Shown one piece after another: positions 1 through 7,122 of a DNA stretch of 11,211 bases. Source of the DNA: an uncultured Collinsella sp. (GTDB lineage Bacteria > Actinomycetota > Coriobacteriia > Coriobacteriales > Coriobacteriaceae). Made by a program: the position numbers and the translations under genes. The notes under the pieces were generated by a model. It was not told the DNA's origin, did no database searches, and saw nothing but the letters and a program-made list of their open reading frames with translations. Positions within the stretch are counted from its first letter, which is position 1. Each line of letters opens with the position of its first letter. The stretch is taken from the NCBI GenBank assembly GCA_900549555.1, contig UROO01000059.1, positions 1 through 11,211 of the forward strand. The letters run 5' to 3'.

Positions 1-47
1 CTACACCCTAGAGTTCGTCGGCAGCGTCAGATGTGTATAAGAGACAG
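1..47 (+). other. Nextera P5/i5 library adapter (artefact)
   Basis: These bases are not genomic. 1-6 match the end of the Illumina P5 primer, 7-14 (CCTAGAGT) sit where the 8-nt i5 index belongs (from memory, index S516), 15-28 match the Nextera read-1 tail, and 29-47 are the 19-bp Tn5 mosaic end (AGATGTGTATAAGAGACAG). The order and spacing are exactly those of a Nextera library molecule. Genomic sequence starts at 48. The adapter truncates the aminotransferase gene and adds a false C-terminus to its reading frame. Confidence 0.98.
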
Positions 48-889
48 GTGCCGGCCTTGACCTCGGCCCACTCGACGGGACGCTGATCGACGGTCATACC
101 CAAATCCTCGGCAACCTGAACGAGCGAGCGACGGGTGATGGAGGGCAGGATGGAGTCGGTGTGCGACTGAGGAACGACGAGGGTGCCGTCCTCCTTCACG
201 AACAGGACGTTCGCGCCGCCGGTCTCCTCGACATAGGTGCGGGACTCGGAGTCGAGATACAGGTTCTCGGCATAGCCCTCGCGGTGAGCCTCCATCGTGG
301 GCTTGAGGGACATGGCGTAGTTCAGGCCGGCCTTGATATTGCCGGTGCCGTGCGGTGCGGCACGGTCATACTCGGAGACGCGCAGCTTGACGGGCTTAAG
401 GCCGCCCTTAAAGTACGGACCGACCGGGGTCACGAGAATGCGGAACGTGTACTCAGGAGCGGGAGCCACGCCGATCACGTCACCGGAGCCGATCATAAAC
501 GGACGGACATACAGAGTCGCGCCGGAGCCTAAGGGCGGAACCCAGGCGGCGTTGGCAGAAACGACCTGCTTAACGGCCTCGACGAACTTGTCCTTGGGGA
601 ACGGGGGCATCTCGAGGCGCTGGGCAGAGTTGTACATACGCTCGGCGTTCATATCGGGACGGAAGCAGACGATGCTGCCGTCCTCGGCGGTGTAGGCCTT
701 CAGGCCCTCAAAGACCTCCTGGCAGTAATGGAAGATGCCGCCGCACTCGGAGACATGCAAGGTGTGATCGGTGGTCAGACCGCCCTCGTCCCACTCGCCG
801 TCCTTCCAATGGGCCTCGTAGCTGTAATCGGTCTTCATGTAGCCAAAGCCAAGGCTACCCCAATCGATATCCTTCTTCTCGACAGTCAT
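48..889 (-). CDS. ilvE: Branched-chain amino acid aminotransferase (3' end missing)
   Basis: PLP-dependent class IV aminotransferase that interconverts leucine, isoleucine and valine with their 2-oxo acids, using glutamate/2-oxoglutarate; cytosolic, last step of BCAA synthesis. About 280 residues are present of a usual 340-360. The family pattern is that of the longer type II BCATs: HVSECGGIFHYCQEVFEGLKAY near residues 45-66 (split here as HVSEC, FHYCQEVFEGLKAY), FRPDMNAERM at 77-86, YVRPFMIGSGDVIG at 127-140, the PLP lysine K186 in GTGNIKAGLNYA, and EETGGANVLFV at 221-231. I chose the ATG at 889 because AGGAG lies 6 nt upstream and the protein then starts at the family's usual place; the reading frame stays open to 1039 but that extension (Arg/Cys-rich) does not look like protein. 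The gene runs off the genomic part at 48; the last codon there is completed by adapter bases, and the apparent tail CLLYTSDAADEL is translated adapter. Single gene with its own promoter. Confidence 0.95.
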
Positions 890-1042
890 ATGTCGCTCCT
901 TACATACACAGTTGCATACTCGCGAACCCGCACGCAAGGACCGAGGCCGACCGCGTCGCAACGTCGCACGCCCGGAGCGTAGAGCCGGACAGGACACGCG
1001 GGCAACACCAAAGCCCATGGCACGTCGATTCGCATGCACGAG

Positions 1043-1070
1043 ATTGTACTCCCCGCACGCGTCTGATAAA
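1043..1070 (-). promoter_or_regulatory. Predicted ilvE promoter
   Basis: On the minus strand, TTTATC (1065-1070) and TACAAT (1043-1048) are separated by 16 bp, a fair sigma-70/SigA match with a good -10 and a weak -35. It would give an untranslated leader of about 145 nt before the ATG at 889. The leader is GC-rich. I see no T-box motif and no short BCAA-rich leader peptide in it, so any attenuation control is unsupported. Confidence 0.45.
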
Positions 1071-1120
1071 ACGCTTTTCTTTAACTAAGTAAAGTATTTT
1101 CATTCAACCGAAGCTAAAGA

Positions 1121-1148
1121 GGCCCGCCACCGTAAGCAGTGGCGGGCC
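1121..1148 (-). terminator. Hairpin terminator downstream of the DedA gene
   Basis: Perfect 10-bp GC-rich stem (GGCCCGCCAC at 1121-1130, GTGGCGGGCC at 1139-1148) with an 8-nt loop, 40 bp past the DedA stop. On the minus strand the stem is followed by TCTTTAGC, a poor T-tract, so it is a rho-independent terminator of modest quality. It insulates dedA from the ilvE promoter. Confidence 0.75.
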
Positions 1149-1187
1149 CCAACGACACAGTTTGTGCGCTGCCTCGAGCTATTCGTT

Positions 1188-1826
1188 CTATTTGCCCAGC
1201 TTAGCCTTAACCAAGCCGACCACGGTCGGGATGATCGACACGGCGACAATGCCGATAATCAGCAGCTCAAAGTGCTCCTGTACAAAGGGAATGCCGCCAA
1301 AGAAGTAGCCCAGCAGCGTAAAGACCGTCGACCAGGTAATGCCGCCCAGCACGTTAAAGATGACAAAGTTGCGCCAGTGCATGCCGCCCATGCCGGCGAT
1401 AAAGGGCACAAAGGTGCGGATAAACGGAAAGAAGCGGCCCAGGAAGATGGCCAGGTGGCCCCACTTATCCAAGAAGTCCTCGGACTTTTTGATGCGCTCG
1501 GGCGTCATGGCCTTTACCTTGCCCGAGGCGATGATCTTGCGGCCAAAGAAGTGGCCGATCATAAAGTTGCACTGATCGCCCAGGATGGCTGCGGCCCATG
1601 CGGTGGCCAGAAGCGCCACGATGTTAAAGCCGCCGTTGTGGGCAAAGAAGCCCGAGGCAAACAGCAGCGAATCACCGGGAAGGAACGGGAAGAACACCAC
1701 ACCCGTCTCGATAAAGATGATCAGGAAAACGCAGCCGTAGGCCATAAGCGGGCCGGCGGCGATCCAGCTGGCGATCGCGGTGCGCGGATCCTTAAGCAGC
1801 TCGGCGATAAAATTGATGAAACCCAT
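1188..1826 (-). CDS. DedA-family integral membrane protein (VTT domain)
   Basis: 212-residue polytopic inner-membrane protein of the DedA/SNARE-associated (VTT) family. Bacterial members are needed for membrane-potential and pH homeostasis, and some flip undecaprenyl phosphate or phospholipid; which applies here cannot be told. Diagnostic residues are all visible: E40 in FIETGVVFFPFLPGDS with D52, and the motif GRFFPFIRTFVPFIAGMGG at 130-148 with R131 and R137, which correspond to the essential acidic and arginine residues of E. coli YqjA. Hydrophobic segments lie at about 25-45, 50-85, 125-147, 155-180 and 187-205. Start: ATG at 1826, with GAGAGG 9 nt upstream; the open frame upstream to 1910 is low-quality. 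It is transcribed alone, divergent from cysE. Confidence 0.93.
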   Translation of the reverse strand: MGFINFIAELLKDPRTAIASWIAAGPLMAYGCVFLIIFIETGVVFFPFLPGDSLLFASGFFAHNGGFNIVALLATAWAAAILGDQCNFMIGHFFGRKIIASGKVKAMTPERIKKSEDFLDKWGHLAIFLGRFFPFIRTFVPFIAGMGGMHWRNFVIFNVLGGITWSTVFTLLGYFFGGIPFVQEHFELLIIGIVAVSIIPTVVGLVKAKLGK

Positions 1827-1872
1827 GAAGTAAAACCTCTCAGTTGTGGGCGCGGATACGTCCAAGTTGACC

Positions 1873-1906
1873 AGTATACGGTTGCGGCGCCCCCTCGTGC
1901 GCAACC
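1873..1906 (-). promoter_or_regulatory. Possible DedA promoter with overlapping dyad
   Basis: On the minus strand TATACT (1873-1878) is a good -10 box. The only -35-like hexamer (TTGCGC, 1899-1904) is 20 bp away, which is long. A 7-bp inverted repeat GGTTGCG (1880-1886) / CGCAACC (1900-1906) spans the spacer and -35, where a regulator could sit. The start of transcription would give a leader of about 40 nt. Confidence 0.35.
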
Positions 1907-1991
1907 CCACAAAAGCATGACTCCATTACCAGCAAGTTTGCATAACTGACACCTGTCGCGCAAAGCCGCCAAGATTGTTCTTCCTAATCCC

Positions 1992-2008
1992 TAGCGAATC
2001 GCTATACT
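1992..2008 (+). promoter_or_regulatory. cysE -10 box abutting a 13-bp palindrome
   Basis: TATACT at 2003-2008 is a near-consensus -10 box, 42 bp before the cysE GTG. The -35 region is poor. The perfect dyad TAGCGA-A-TCGCTA (1992-2004) overlaps the first two bases of the -10 box, the position of an operator for a repressor or for an activator compensating for a weak -35. Confidence 0.45.
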
Positions 2009-2049
2009 TTATTGAATCGCATTGCCATGGCGCTAAGGGAGGGCGGCCG

Positions 2050-2754
2050 GTGAGTTTTATCAATACCATTCGCGAGGACATCAAGACCGTCCAGGCGCAG
2101 GACCCCGCCGCGCAAAGCGGTCTGGTCATCTTCCTTTCCTATCCTGGCCTGCACGCCAAGTGGAACCACGTGCCCGAGCACTGGCTCTGGGAGCACGGTC
2201 ATCGCTCGCTCGCCCGTGTGCTCTCGCAAATCACCCGCCACATCACCGGTGTCGAGATTCATCCCGCTGCACAGATCGGCAAGCACTTCTTTATCGACCA
2301 CGCCATGGGCGTCGTCATCGGCGAAACCACCGTCGTGGGCGACAACTGCGTGCTCTACCAGGGCGTCACGCTCGGCGGCACCGGTAACGAGACCGGCAAG
2401 CGCCACCCCACCCTGGGCAACAACGTCACCGTGGGCACGGGCGCCAAGGTGCTCGGCAACATTCGCATCGGCAACAACGTCAAGATCGGCGGCAACTCGG
2501 TTGTCGTCAAGGACGTGCCCGACAACTGTACCGTCGTGGGCGTGCCGGGACGCATCATCAAGCGCAACGGCTGCCGCGTGTTCGAGGAGAGCTTCGACGC
2601 CAAGCAGCACCGCGAGTACATGCCCGACGACGCCGCCGAGCAGAGCGCCCTCAACCGCCAGGGCATCACCGAAAACGCCCGCCGCGTCAAGGAACTCGAG
2701 CGAGAGGTGGCCGAGCTCAAAGCCCTCGTCGCCAAACTCGTGGACGAACGCTAG
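2050..2754 (+). CDS. cysE: Serine O-acetyltransferase
   Basis: Makes O-acetylserine from L-serine and acetyl-CoA, the committed step of cysteine synthesis; cytosolic. The 234-residue protein is the short Gram-positive form: a helical N-terminal part (1-60), then a left-handed beta-helix of hexapeptide repeats (about 67-170: EIHPAAQIG, GVVIGETTVVGDN, LGNNVTVGTGAKV, GNIRIGNNVKIGGNS, VVVKDVPDN). The catalytic histidine is H84 in FIDHAMG. The E. coli Asp143 position is Glu69, as in Bacillus-type enzymes. GVTLGGTG (105-112) forms the acetyl-CoA/active-site loop. A charged helical tail (about 205-234, KELEREVAELKALVAKL) looks like a coiled coil. Start: GTG at 2050 with AGGGAGG 7 nt upstream gives the family's usual N-terminus; the frame is open to 1975 but begins before the -10 box. 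No cysK is adjacent in this window. Confidence 0.95.
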   Translation: MSFINTIREDIKTVQAQDPAAQSGLVIFLSYPGLHAKWNHVPEHWLWEHGHRSLARVLSQITRHITGVEIHPAAQIGKHFFIDHAMGVVIGETTVVGDNCVLYQGVTLGGTGNETGKRHPTLGNNVTVGTGAKVLGNIRIGNNVKIGGNSVVVKDVPDNCTVVGVPGRIIKRNGCRVFEESFDAKQHREYMPDDAAEQSALNRQGITENARRVKELEREVAELKALVAKLVDER

Positions 2755-2790
2755 AGGCGAACGACCACCGACAACATTGACGCCAACGCA

Positions 2791-2828
2791 AAGGCGCGCC
2801 AGAGGATTCGCCCCCGGCGCGCCTTATT
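2791..2828 (+). terminator. cysE terminator, possibly bidirectional
   Basis: Perfect 10-bp stem AAGGCGCGCC (2791-2800) / GGCGCGCCTT (2816-2825) with a 15-nt loop, followed by ATTTG, 37 bp after the cysE stop. Because the arms end in AA/TT it also presents CTTTGCG on the minus strand and could serve the convergent ABC operon, which ends at 2863. Confidence 0.75.
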
Positions 2829-2832
2829 TGTG

Positions 2833-2863
2833 ATGTGGCGAAGGAACTGTCCCTTTGTCACAT
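2833..2863. repeat. REP-like imperfect palindrome at the ABC operon end
   Basis: ATGTGGCGAAGGA and CCCTTTGTCACAT form a dyad centred on 2848, with 12 pairs of which two are G-T, and one A/C mismatch, reading close to AAGGGACTGTCCCTTTGTCACAT-type elements that I recall as scattered repeats in gut Firmicutes and Actinobacteria. It overlaps the TAA stop (2863-2865) of the ABC gene. No second copy exists in this window, so repeat status is inferred from memory of the motif. It may act as a transcript end or stabiliser. Confidence 0.45.
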
Positions 2864-4878
2864 TATGCGAACTGGCTCAGATAGAGGTCGGCGTAAGCGC
2901 CCTCGGCTGCGAGCAGCTCCTTATGCGTGCCCTGCTCGATAATGTTGCCGTGATCCATGACCAGAATCAGGTCTGCATCCACGATCGTCGACAGGCGATG
3001 CGCGATCACAAAGCTCGTGCGCCCATGCATGAGAGCGTCCATGGCACGGCCGATGGCAAGCTCGGTGCGCGTGTCCACGCTCGACGTCGCCTCGTCCAGG
3101 ATGAGAATCGCCGGGTTGTTGAGCAACACGCGCGCAATGGTCAGCAACTGGCGCTGACCCTGGCTGATGCTTTCGGCATCGTTGGCCACATGCGTGTCGT
3201 AGCCCTGCGGCATGGTACGCACAAAGAAATCGACCTGCGCGGCACGGGCGGCGGCCACGACCTCCTCGCGCGTTGCCTCGGGGCAGCCGTAGGCGATGTT
3301 TTCGGCAATCGTGCCATCGAACAGCCAGGCGTCCTGCAGCACCATGCCAAACTGCTGCCGCAGCTCGCCGCGATCCATACGACTCGTATCCACGCCGTCG
3401 AGCGTAATACGCCCGCCGTCAATCTCGTAGAAGCGCATGAGCAGGTTGATGAGCGTGGTCTTGCCCGCGCCCGTGGTTCCCACCACGGCGATCTTTTGGC
3501 CCGGCTCGGCGGTAAACGACACATCGCGCATGAGCGGCTTGTCGGGCGCATAACCAAAGCGCACATGCTCAAAGGCGACGCGGCCCTCCACGCGACCCGG
3601 CAGCTTGGCGGCCTCGCCCGGCTGCGGATCCGCCTCCATCTCGGGTTCATCGAGCAGGTCGAACACGCGCTCCGCGCTCGCCAGCGCGCTCTGCAGCGAG
3701 TTGAAGGTAAACGACATCTGCGTCATGGGCTCGGATGCCTCGTAGATAAACTGGAAGAACGCCTGGAACACACCGACGGTCATGTGGCCGGCAACCAGCA
3801 TGTTGCAGCCCACAATCGCAATCACGATCTGTGCCAGGCGGCCGATAAAGCGCACCGCGGGGCCGACGGCGTTAATCATAAAGTCGGCCTTGCCACTCAC
3901 GCGTGCCAGCTCGCCCGAGGCCTGGTGCACCTCGGCAGAACTCTGACGCTCGCGGTTAAACGCGCGAATCACCAGACGGCCCGAGTAGCCCTCCTCGACC
4001 GCACTCGTAATCTTGGACACCCACTCCTGGCGCTCACCGGTTACGTCATGCGTGCGGCGCGAGACCACCTTGGTCACCAGCAGCGATACCGCCGTAAAGA
4101 ACAAAAAGACGAGCGTGAGCGGCACGCTAAACACGAACATCACGCTCACGGCGCCCACCACGGTACCGATCGACACCAAAAGCTGCAGCAAGCCGCGCTG
4201 CATGCTCTCGGACATCTTGTCCAAGTCGTTGGTCGCACGGCTGACGACCTCACCGGGACGATGCGCGTCAAAGAAGGCAAGCGGCAGACGGTTGAGCTTT
4301 TGTGCGATGCGGTTGCGTAGGCGCAGGTTGAGGCGTTCGGCCACGCTCGACATCAAAAAGCTCTGGAGTGCGTAGAACGAGGCAGCGGCCGTCCAGATCA
4401 TAAAGTAGATGAAGATGGTCCTGCCGCAGTTCTCCCAGGTGATGTTGAAGGTGGTGTCGTTGGCAAACGCCACCTGAATGTGGCCCCACAGCTCATCGAT
4501 CACGCGAGCGCTATATGCCGGCGCAGCGGTGTTAAAGATGGCATAGAACACAATACTCGCAAACACGATATAGAAGCGCCAATGGTCGCCGGCAGCCTCG
4601 CTCCACAGGCGGCGCACCGTCGCCCAGGTATCCCGAGGCGTCTCGTCCTCGTCTTCATCGTCCACATCGCGCATGCGTTCCGCCTCGGCTCGGGCGCGCT
4701 CATCCTCCGCGCGCTCATTTTCTTCATAGAGCGCCTGGCGGCGCGCCTCGCGCGCGGCTGCAGCCTTGGCGGCCTCATCCAGCTCGGGTGCTACGGCAGC
4801 CTGGTCGACCGTTTTGTCGGCAGCGTCCGCAGCGGCGGCATCGACAAGGCCGCCCTGCTTCTTGAGCTGCTCGGTCAT
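2863..4878 (-). CDS. ABC exporter half-transporter, canonical-ATPase subunit
   Basis: 671-residue TMD-NBD fusion, the catalytic partner of a heterodimeric type IV ABC exporter (LmrD/BmrD/TM288-like). Residues 1-95 are an unusual Ala/Glu/Arg-rich, highly charged N-terminal extension with an acidic run (DVDDEDEDET). Membrane segments lie at about 103-123, 153-175, 228-268 and 345-390. NBD motifs: Walker A GTTGAGKT (467-474), Q-loop Q515, signature ISQGQ (571-575) in place of LSGGQ, Walker B ILILDE with catalytic E596, D-loop SSVD, switch H627 in IAHRLST. The SQGQ signature is the normal deviation for the subunit that completes the partner's degenerate site. Start: ATG at 4878 is preceded by AGGGAGGT with 7-nt spacing, and lies 1 nt past the upstream stop; a GTG at 4887 would sit on the Shine-Dalgarno itself. 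Substrate unknown; drug or lipid export is likely from the family and the MarR context. Confidence 0.93.
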   Translation of the reverse strand: MTEQLKKQGGLVDAAAADAADKTVDQAAVAPELDEAAKAAAAREARRQALYEENERAEDERARAEAERMRDVDDEDEDETPRDTWATVRRLWSEAAGDHWRFYIVFASIVFYAIFNTAAPAYSARVIDELWGHIQVAFANDTTFNITWENCGRTIFIYFMIWTAAASFYALQSFLMSSVAERLNLRLRNRIAQKLNRLPLAFFDAHRPGEVVSRATNDLDKMSESMQRGLLQLLVSIGTVVGAVSVMFVFSVPLTLVFLFFTAVSLLVTKVVSRRTHDVTGERQEWVSKITSAVEEGYSGRLVIRAFNRERQSSAEVHQASGELARVSGKADFMINAVGPAVRFIGRLAQIVIAIVGCNMLVAGHMTVGVFQAFFQFIYEASEPMTQMSFTFNSLQSALASAERVFDLLDEPEMEADPQPGEAAKLPGRVEGRVAFEHVRFGYAPDKPLMRDVSFTAEPGQKIAVVGTTGAGKTTLINLLMRFYEIDGGRITLDGVDTSRMDRGELRQQFGMVLQDAWLFDGTIAENIAYGCPEATREEVVAAARAAQVDFFVRTMPQGYDTHVANDAESISQGQRQLLTIARVLLNNPAILILDEATSSVDTRTELAIGRAMDALMHGRTSFVIAHRLSTIVDADLILVMDHGNIIEQGTHKELLAAEGAYADLYLSQFA

Positions 4879-4879
4879 G

Positions 4880-6616
4880 CTACTCACCTCCCTTCATCTG
4901 CGATTCCGCGATAGCGCGGTACACCTCGCAGGTTTCCATAAGCTCGTCGTGCGTGCCTAGGCCCACGATCTCGCCATCCTTGAGCACCACGATCTGGTCG
5001 GCGTGCAAAATCGTGGAGATGCGCTGCGCGATGATGAGCACAGCAGCGTCACGCGTCTCGTCTTGCAACGCATGGCGCAAGGCGGCGTCGGTCTTAAAGT
5101 CCAGGGCCGAAAAACTGTCATCGAAGATATATAGATCGGCATGCTTCATGAGCGCACGGGCGATGGCCAGACGCTGGCGCTGGCCGCCCGAAAAGTTCGT
5201 GCCACCCTGCGCCACCGGGGTATCGAGCCCCTGCGGCTGATCGAGCACAAAGGTGCTCTGGGCAACCTCCAGCGCATGGAGCATGTCAGCCTCAGTCGCA
5301 CCCTCGTTGCCAAAGCGCAGGTTGCTCGCCACCGTACCCGAGAACAGCCACGCCTTCTGCGGCACGTAAGCGATATGCCCGCGAATCTCACCTTGCGAAA
5401 GGTCGCGCAGGTCAACGCCGTTCAGTCGAATGGTGCCCTTCGTGGCATCGTGGAAGCGAAGCAAGAGCTTGGCCACCGTCGACTTGCCCGAACCCGTCGA
5501 GCCTACAATCGCCGTGGTCTGGCCACGGCGACAGGCAAAGCTCAGGTCGCACAGGGTGTCCTCGTCGGCATCGTCAAAACGGAACGACATATGGTCGAAC
5601 ACGGCCACCGCGTCGGCACCATCAACAGGCTCCGCCGCGCACGTGTCCAGCGTGCACTTGCCGTCCACAATGCTCGGCTCGATTTCGAGCACCTGCTGCG
5701 CACGGTTGAGGCACGCCGCAGCGCGCGGAAGCGTCAGAATCACCATCTGCGCCATCATCACAAAGAACAGGATCAGGATCGCATACTCCAGCACGGCCGA
5801 GATGCTGCCGATTTGCATGGCATTGACGCCCACGCGGTTGCCGCCCACCCACAGCACCGCCACCTCGGCGATGTTCATCAAAAAGAAGCTGGAACTGTCG
5901 AGACCCACAAACAGGTGGTTGACCTTGATGGCGTTGGCCGCGTAATCGCTAAACACCTCGTCCAGGCGCTGCTCCTCGTGGCGCTCCTTGTTAAATGCGC
6001 GGATGACGCGCACGCCCACGATGTTCTCGCGCAGCACCACGTTCATGCGGTCGATAAAGCTCTGCAGGCGCATAAAGATCGGCGCGGCGTTAGCCACCGT
6101 AAAGACCGCCGCCACCAGCACGATCGCAACCACCACGCCCAGCAGCGTGCCCATGGCGGGATCGATGAACCAAGCAAAAATGATGCCTGCCACGGCCAAG
6201 AACGGCACCGGCAGCACCAACTGAATCGTCTGAAGGATAGCCTGCTGAATCACGTTGATGTCGTTGAGCGAGCGCGTGATCATCGACCCCGTGCCAAAGC
6301 GCTCAAAGTCGCTGGCCGCGAGTTCGAGCGACTTGTCGTACACGGCATTGCGGATATCGCAGGCCACGTTGGCGGCCAGGCGCGCCGAAAGATAGCAGCC
6401 CAGCACCGTGCCGCCGCTGGCCATGCCGGTCGCGATAAGCATGTACAGACCGTTGCGTAAAATATAGTCGACATCGCCCGTGGTAATACCGGTGTTGACC
6501 ATGTTCGCCAGCATCGTGGGAACCAACAGCGTACCGACGTTATCTATCAGCACCGCAAACAGCGTCACCGCAATCAGCCCACGATACGGCCTCATAAACC
6601 TCATTAAGAGTCGCAT
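4880..6616 (-). CDS. ABC exporter half-transporter, degenerate-ATPase subunit
   Basis: 578-residue TMD-NBD fusion, partner of the downstream subunit. Membrane segments lie at about 13-35, 55-80, 130-175, 242-260 and 272-295. NBD motifs: Walker A GSTGSGKST (372-380), Q420 in YVPQKAWLFSGT, canonical signature FSGGQ (475-479), Walker B LYIFDD (495-500) with Asp500 where the catalytic Glu should be, and Gln531 in IIAQRIST where the switch histidine should be. These two substitutions are hallmarks of the non-hydrolysing side of LmrC/TM287-type heterodimers, so this is normal divergence rather than decay. Start: ATG at 6616, with a GGGGGAG purine run just upstream; it overlaps the 3' end of marR by 13 bp, indicating translational coupling. 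The stop is 1 nt from the next ATG. Confidence 0.94.
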   Translation of the reverse strand: MRLLMRFMRPYRGLIAVTLFAVLIDNVGTLLVPTMLANMVNTGITTGDVDYILRNGLYMLIATGMASGGTVLGCYLSARLAANVACDIRNAVYDKSLELAASDFERFGTGSMITRSLNDINVIQQAILQTIQLVLPVPFLAVAGIIFAWFIDPAMGTLLGVVVAIVLVAAVFTVANAAPIFMRLQSFIDRMNVVLRENIVGVRVIRAFNKERHEEQRLDEVFSDYAANAIKVNHLFVGLDSSSFFLMNIAEVAVLWVGGNRVGVNAMQIGSISAVLEYAILILFFVMMAQMVILTLPRAAACLNRAQQVLEIEPSIVDGKCTLDTCAAEPVDGADAVAVFDHMSFRFDDADEDTLCDLSFACRRGQTTAIVGSTGSGKSTVAKLLLRFHDATKGTIRLNGVDLRDLSQGEIRGHIAYVPQKAWLFSGTVASNLRFGNEGATEADMLHALEVAQSTFVLDQPQGLDTPVAQGGTNFSGGQRQRLAIARALMKHADLYIFDDSFSALDFKTDAALRHALQDETRDAAVLIIAQRISTILHADQIVVLKDGEIVGLGTHDELMETCEVYRAIAESQMKGGE

Positions 6617-7104
6617 GTCTCCCCCTCGATCTTATCGTTCGCATCGTTCTCCGCGGCCATCTGCTGTTTAAACGCCTCGCACTCTTCGTTAAGAACATGG
6701 GAGAACTTACCGACCAAGCGCATAATCTCGCGCTGCTCCCACGGCTCGAGCGCGCCAAAGGCACGCTGCTCGGCTTTAACCGCCGGCAACGCATAGTGCT
6801 CGGCGAACCGCCGGCCCTCATCGGTCAAACAAACGACCTTATTCTTACGACTGCCTTCGGCAAATTCCAGCGTTGCAAGCCCTCGCGCCGTCAGAGTTTT
6901 AATTGCCGAGTTAATGGTCTGCTTGCTATAGAACCATTCGCTTGTCAGACGACTCACGGCGATGCTACCGCCCGCCGTGCTGGTGTCGACGAGCATCCAA
7001 TAGGCGCAGTCCGAAAGACCGCAGGTGCGCGAGAACTCCGAATAGATATGGTCGAGTCCATTGAGCATCCGGTCGAAATCGACCAGCGTAACCGCGCTAT
7101 TCAT
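6604..7104 (-). CDS. MarR-family transcriptional regulator
   Basis: 166-residue dimeric winged-helix repressor, first gene of the operon and likely controller of the two ABC genes behind it. The DNA-binding region is clear: helix-turn-helix around 55-80 (LTSEWFYSKQTINSAIKTL), then the wing (GLATLEFAEGSRKNKVVCLTDEGRRFAEH, about 84-112), which carries the family's basic wing residues and the (L)T(D/E)(E)G signature. N- and C-terminal helices (about 5-50 and 115-160) would form the dimer interface and ligand pocket. It lies 13 bp into the exporter gene, so regulator and transporter are made together. Direct repeats in its own promoter suggest autorepression released by a substrate of the pump. 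Only one ATG fits (7104); its Shine-Dalgarno is weak (GGGATAG), so translation may be low. Confidence 0.92.
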   Translation of the reverse strand: MNSAVTLVDFDRMLNGLDHIYSEFSRTCGLSDCAYWMLVDTSTAGGSIAVSRLTSEWFYSKQTINSAIKTLTARGLATLEFAEGSRKNKVVCLTDEGRRFAEHYALPAVKAEQRAFGALEPWEQREIMRLVGKFSHVLNEECEAFKQQMAAENDANDKIEGETCDS

Positions 7105-7122
7105 CTATCCCACCATTCGATT

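Noticed and set aside
890..1039. Upstream extension of the aminotransferase to an ATG at 1039, or a leader peptide for BCAA attenuation
   Set aside because: The extension is Arg/Cys-rich, lies in the leader and lacks family similarity, while the ATG at 889 has AGGAG. No frame in the leader is rich in Leu, Ile or Val codons.
1164..1949. A 261-codon open frame on the plus strand, antisense to the DedA gene
   Set aside because: Composition is Lys/Gln/Asp-rich and meaningless; the DedA frame has all family residues.
2830..4320. A 496-codon open frame on the plus strand, antisense to the active ABC subunit
   Set aside because: Same shadow effect of strong codon bias: low-complexity His/Arg/Ala composition and no convincing start signal. 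It also begins within the REP-like palindrome.
5141..6460. A 439-codon open frame on the plus strand, antisense to the degenerate ABC subunit
   Set aside because: Its product is His/Arg/Gln-rich with no domain, and its frame mirrors GC-rich codons of the real gene. The opposite strand carries complete ABC motifs.
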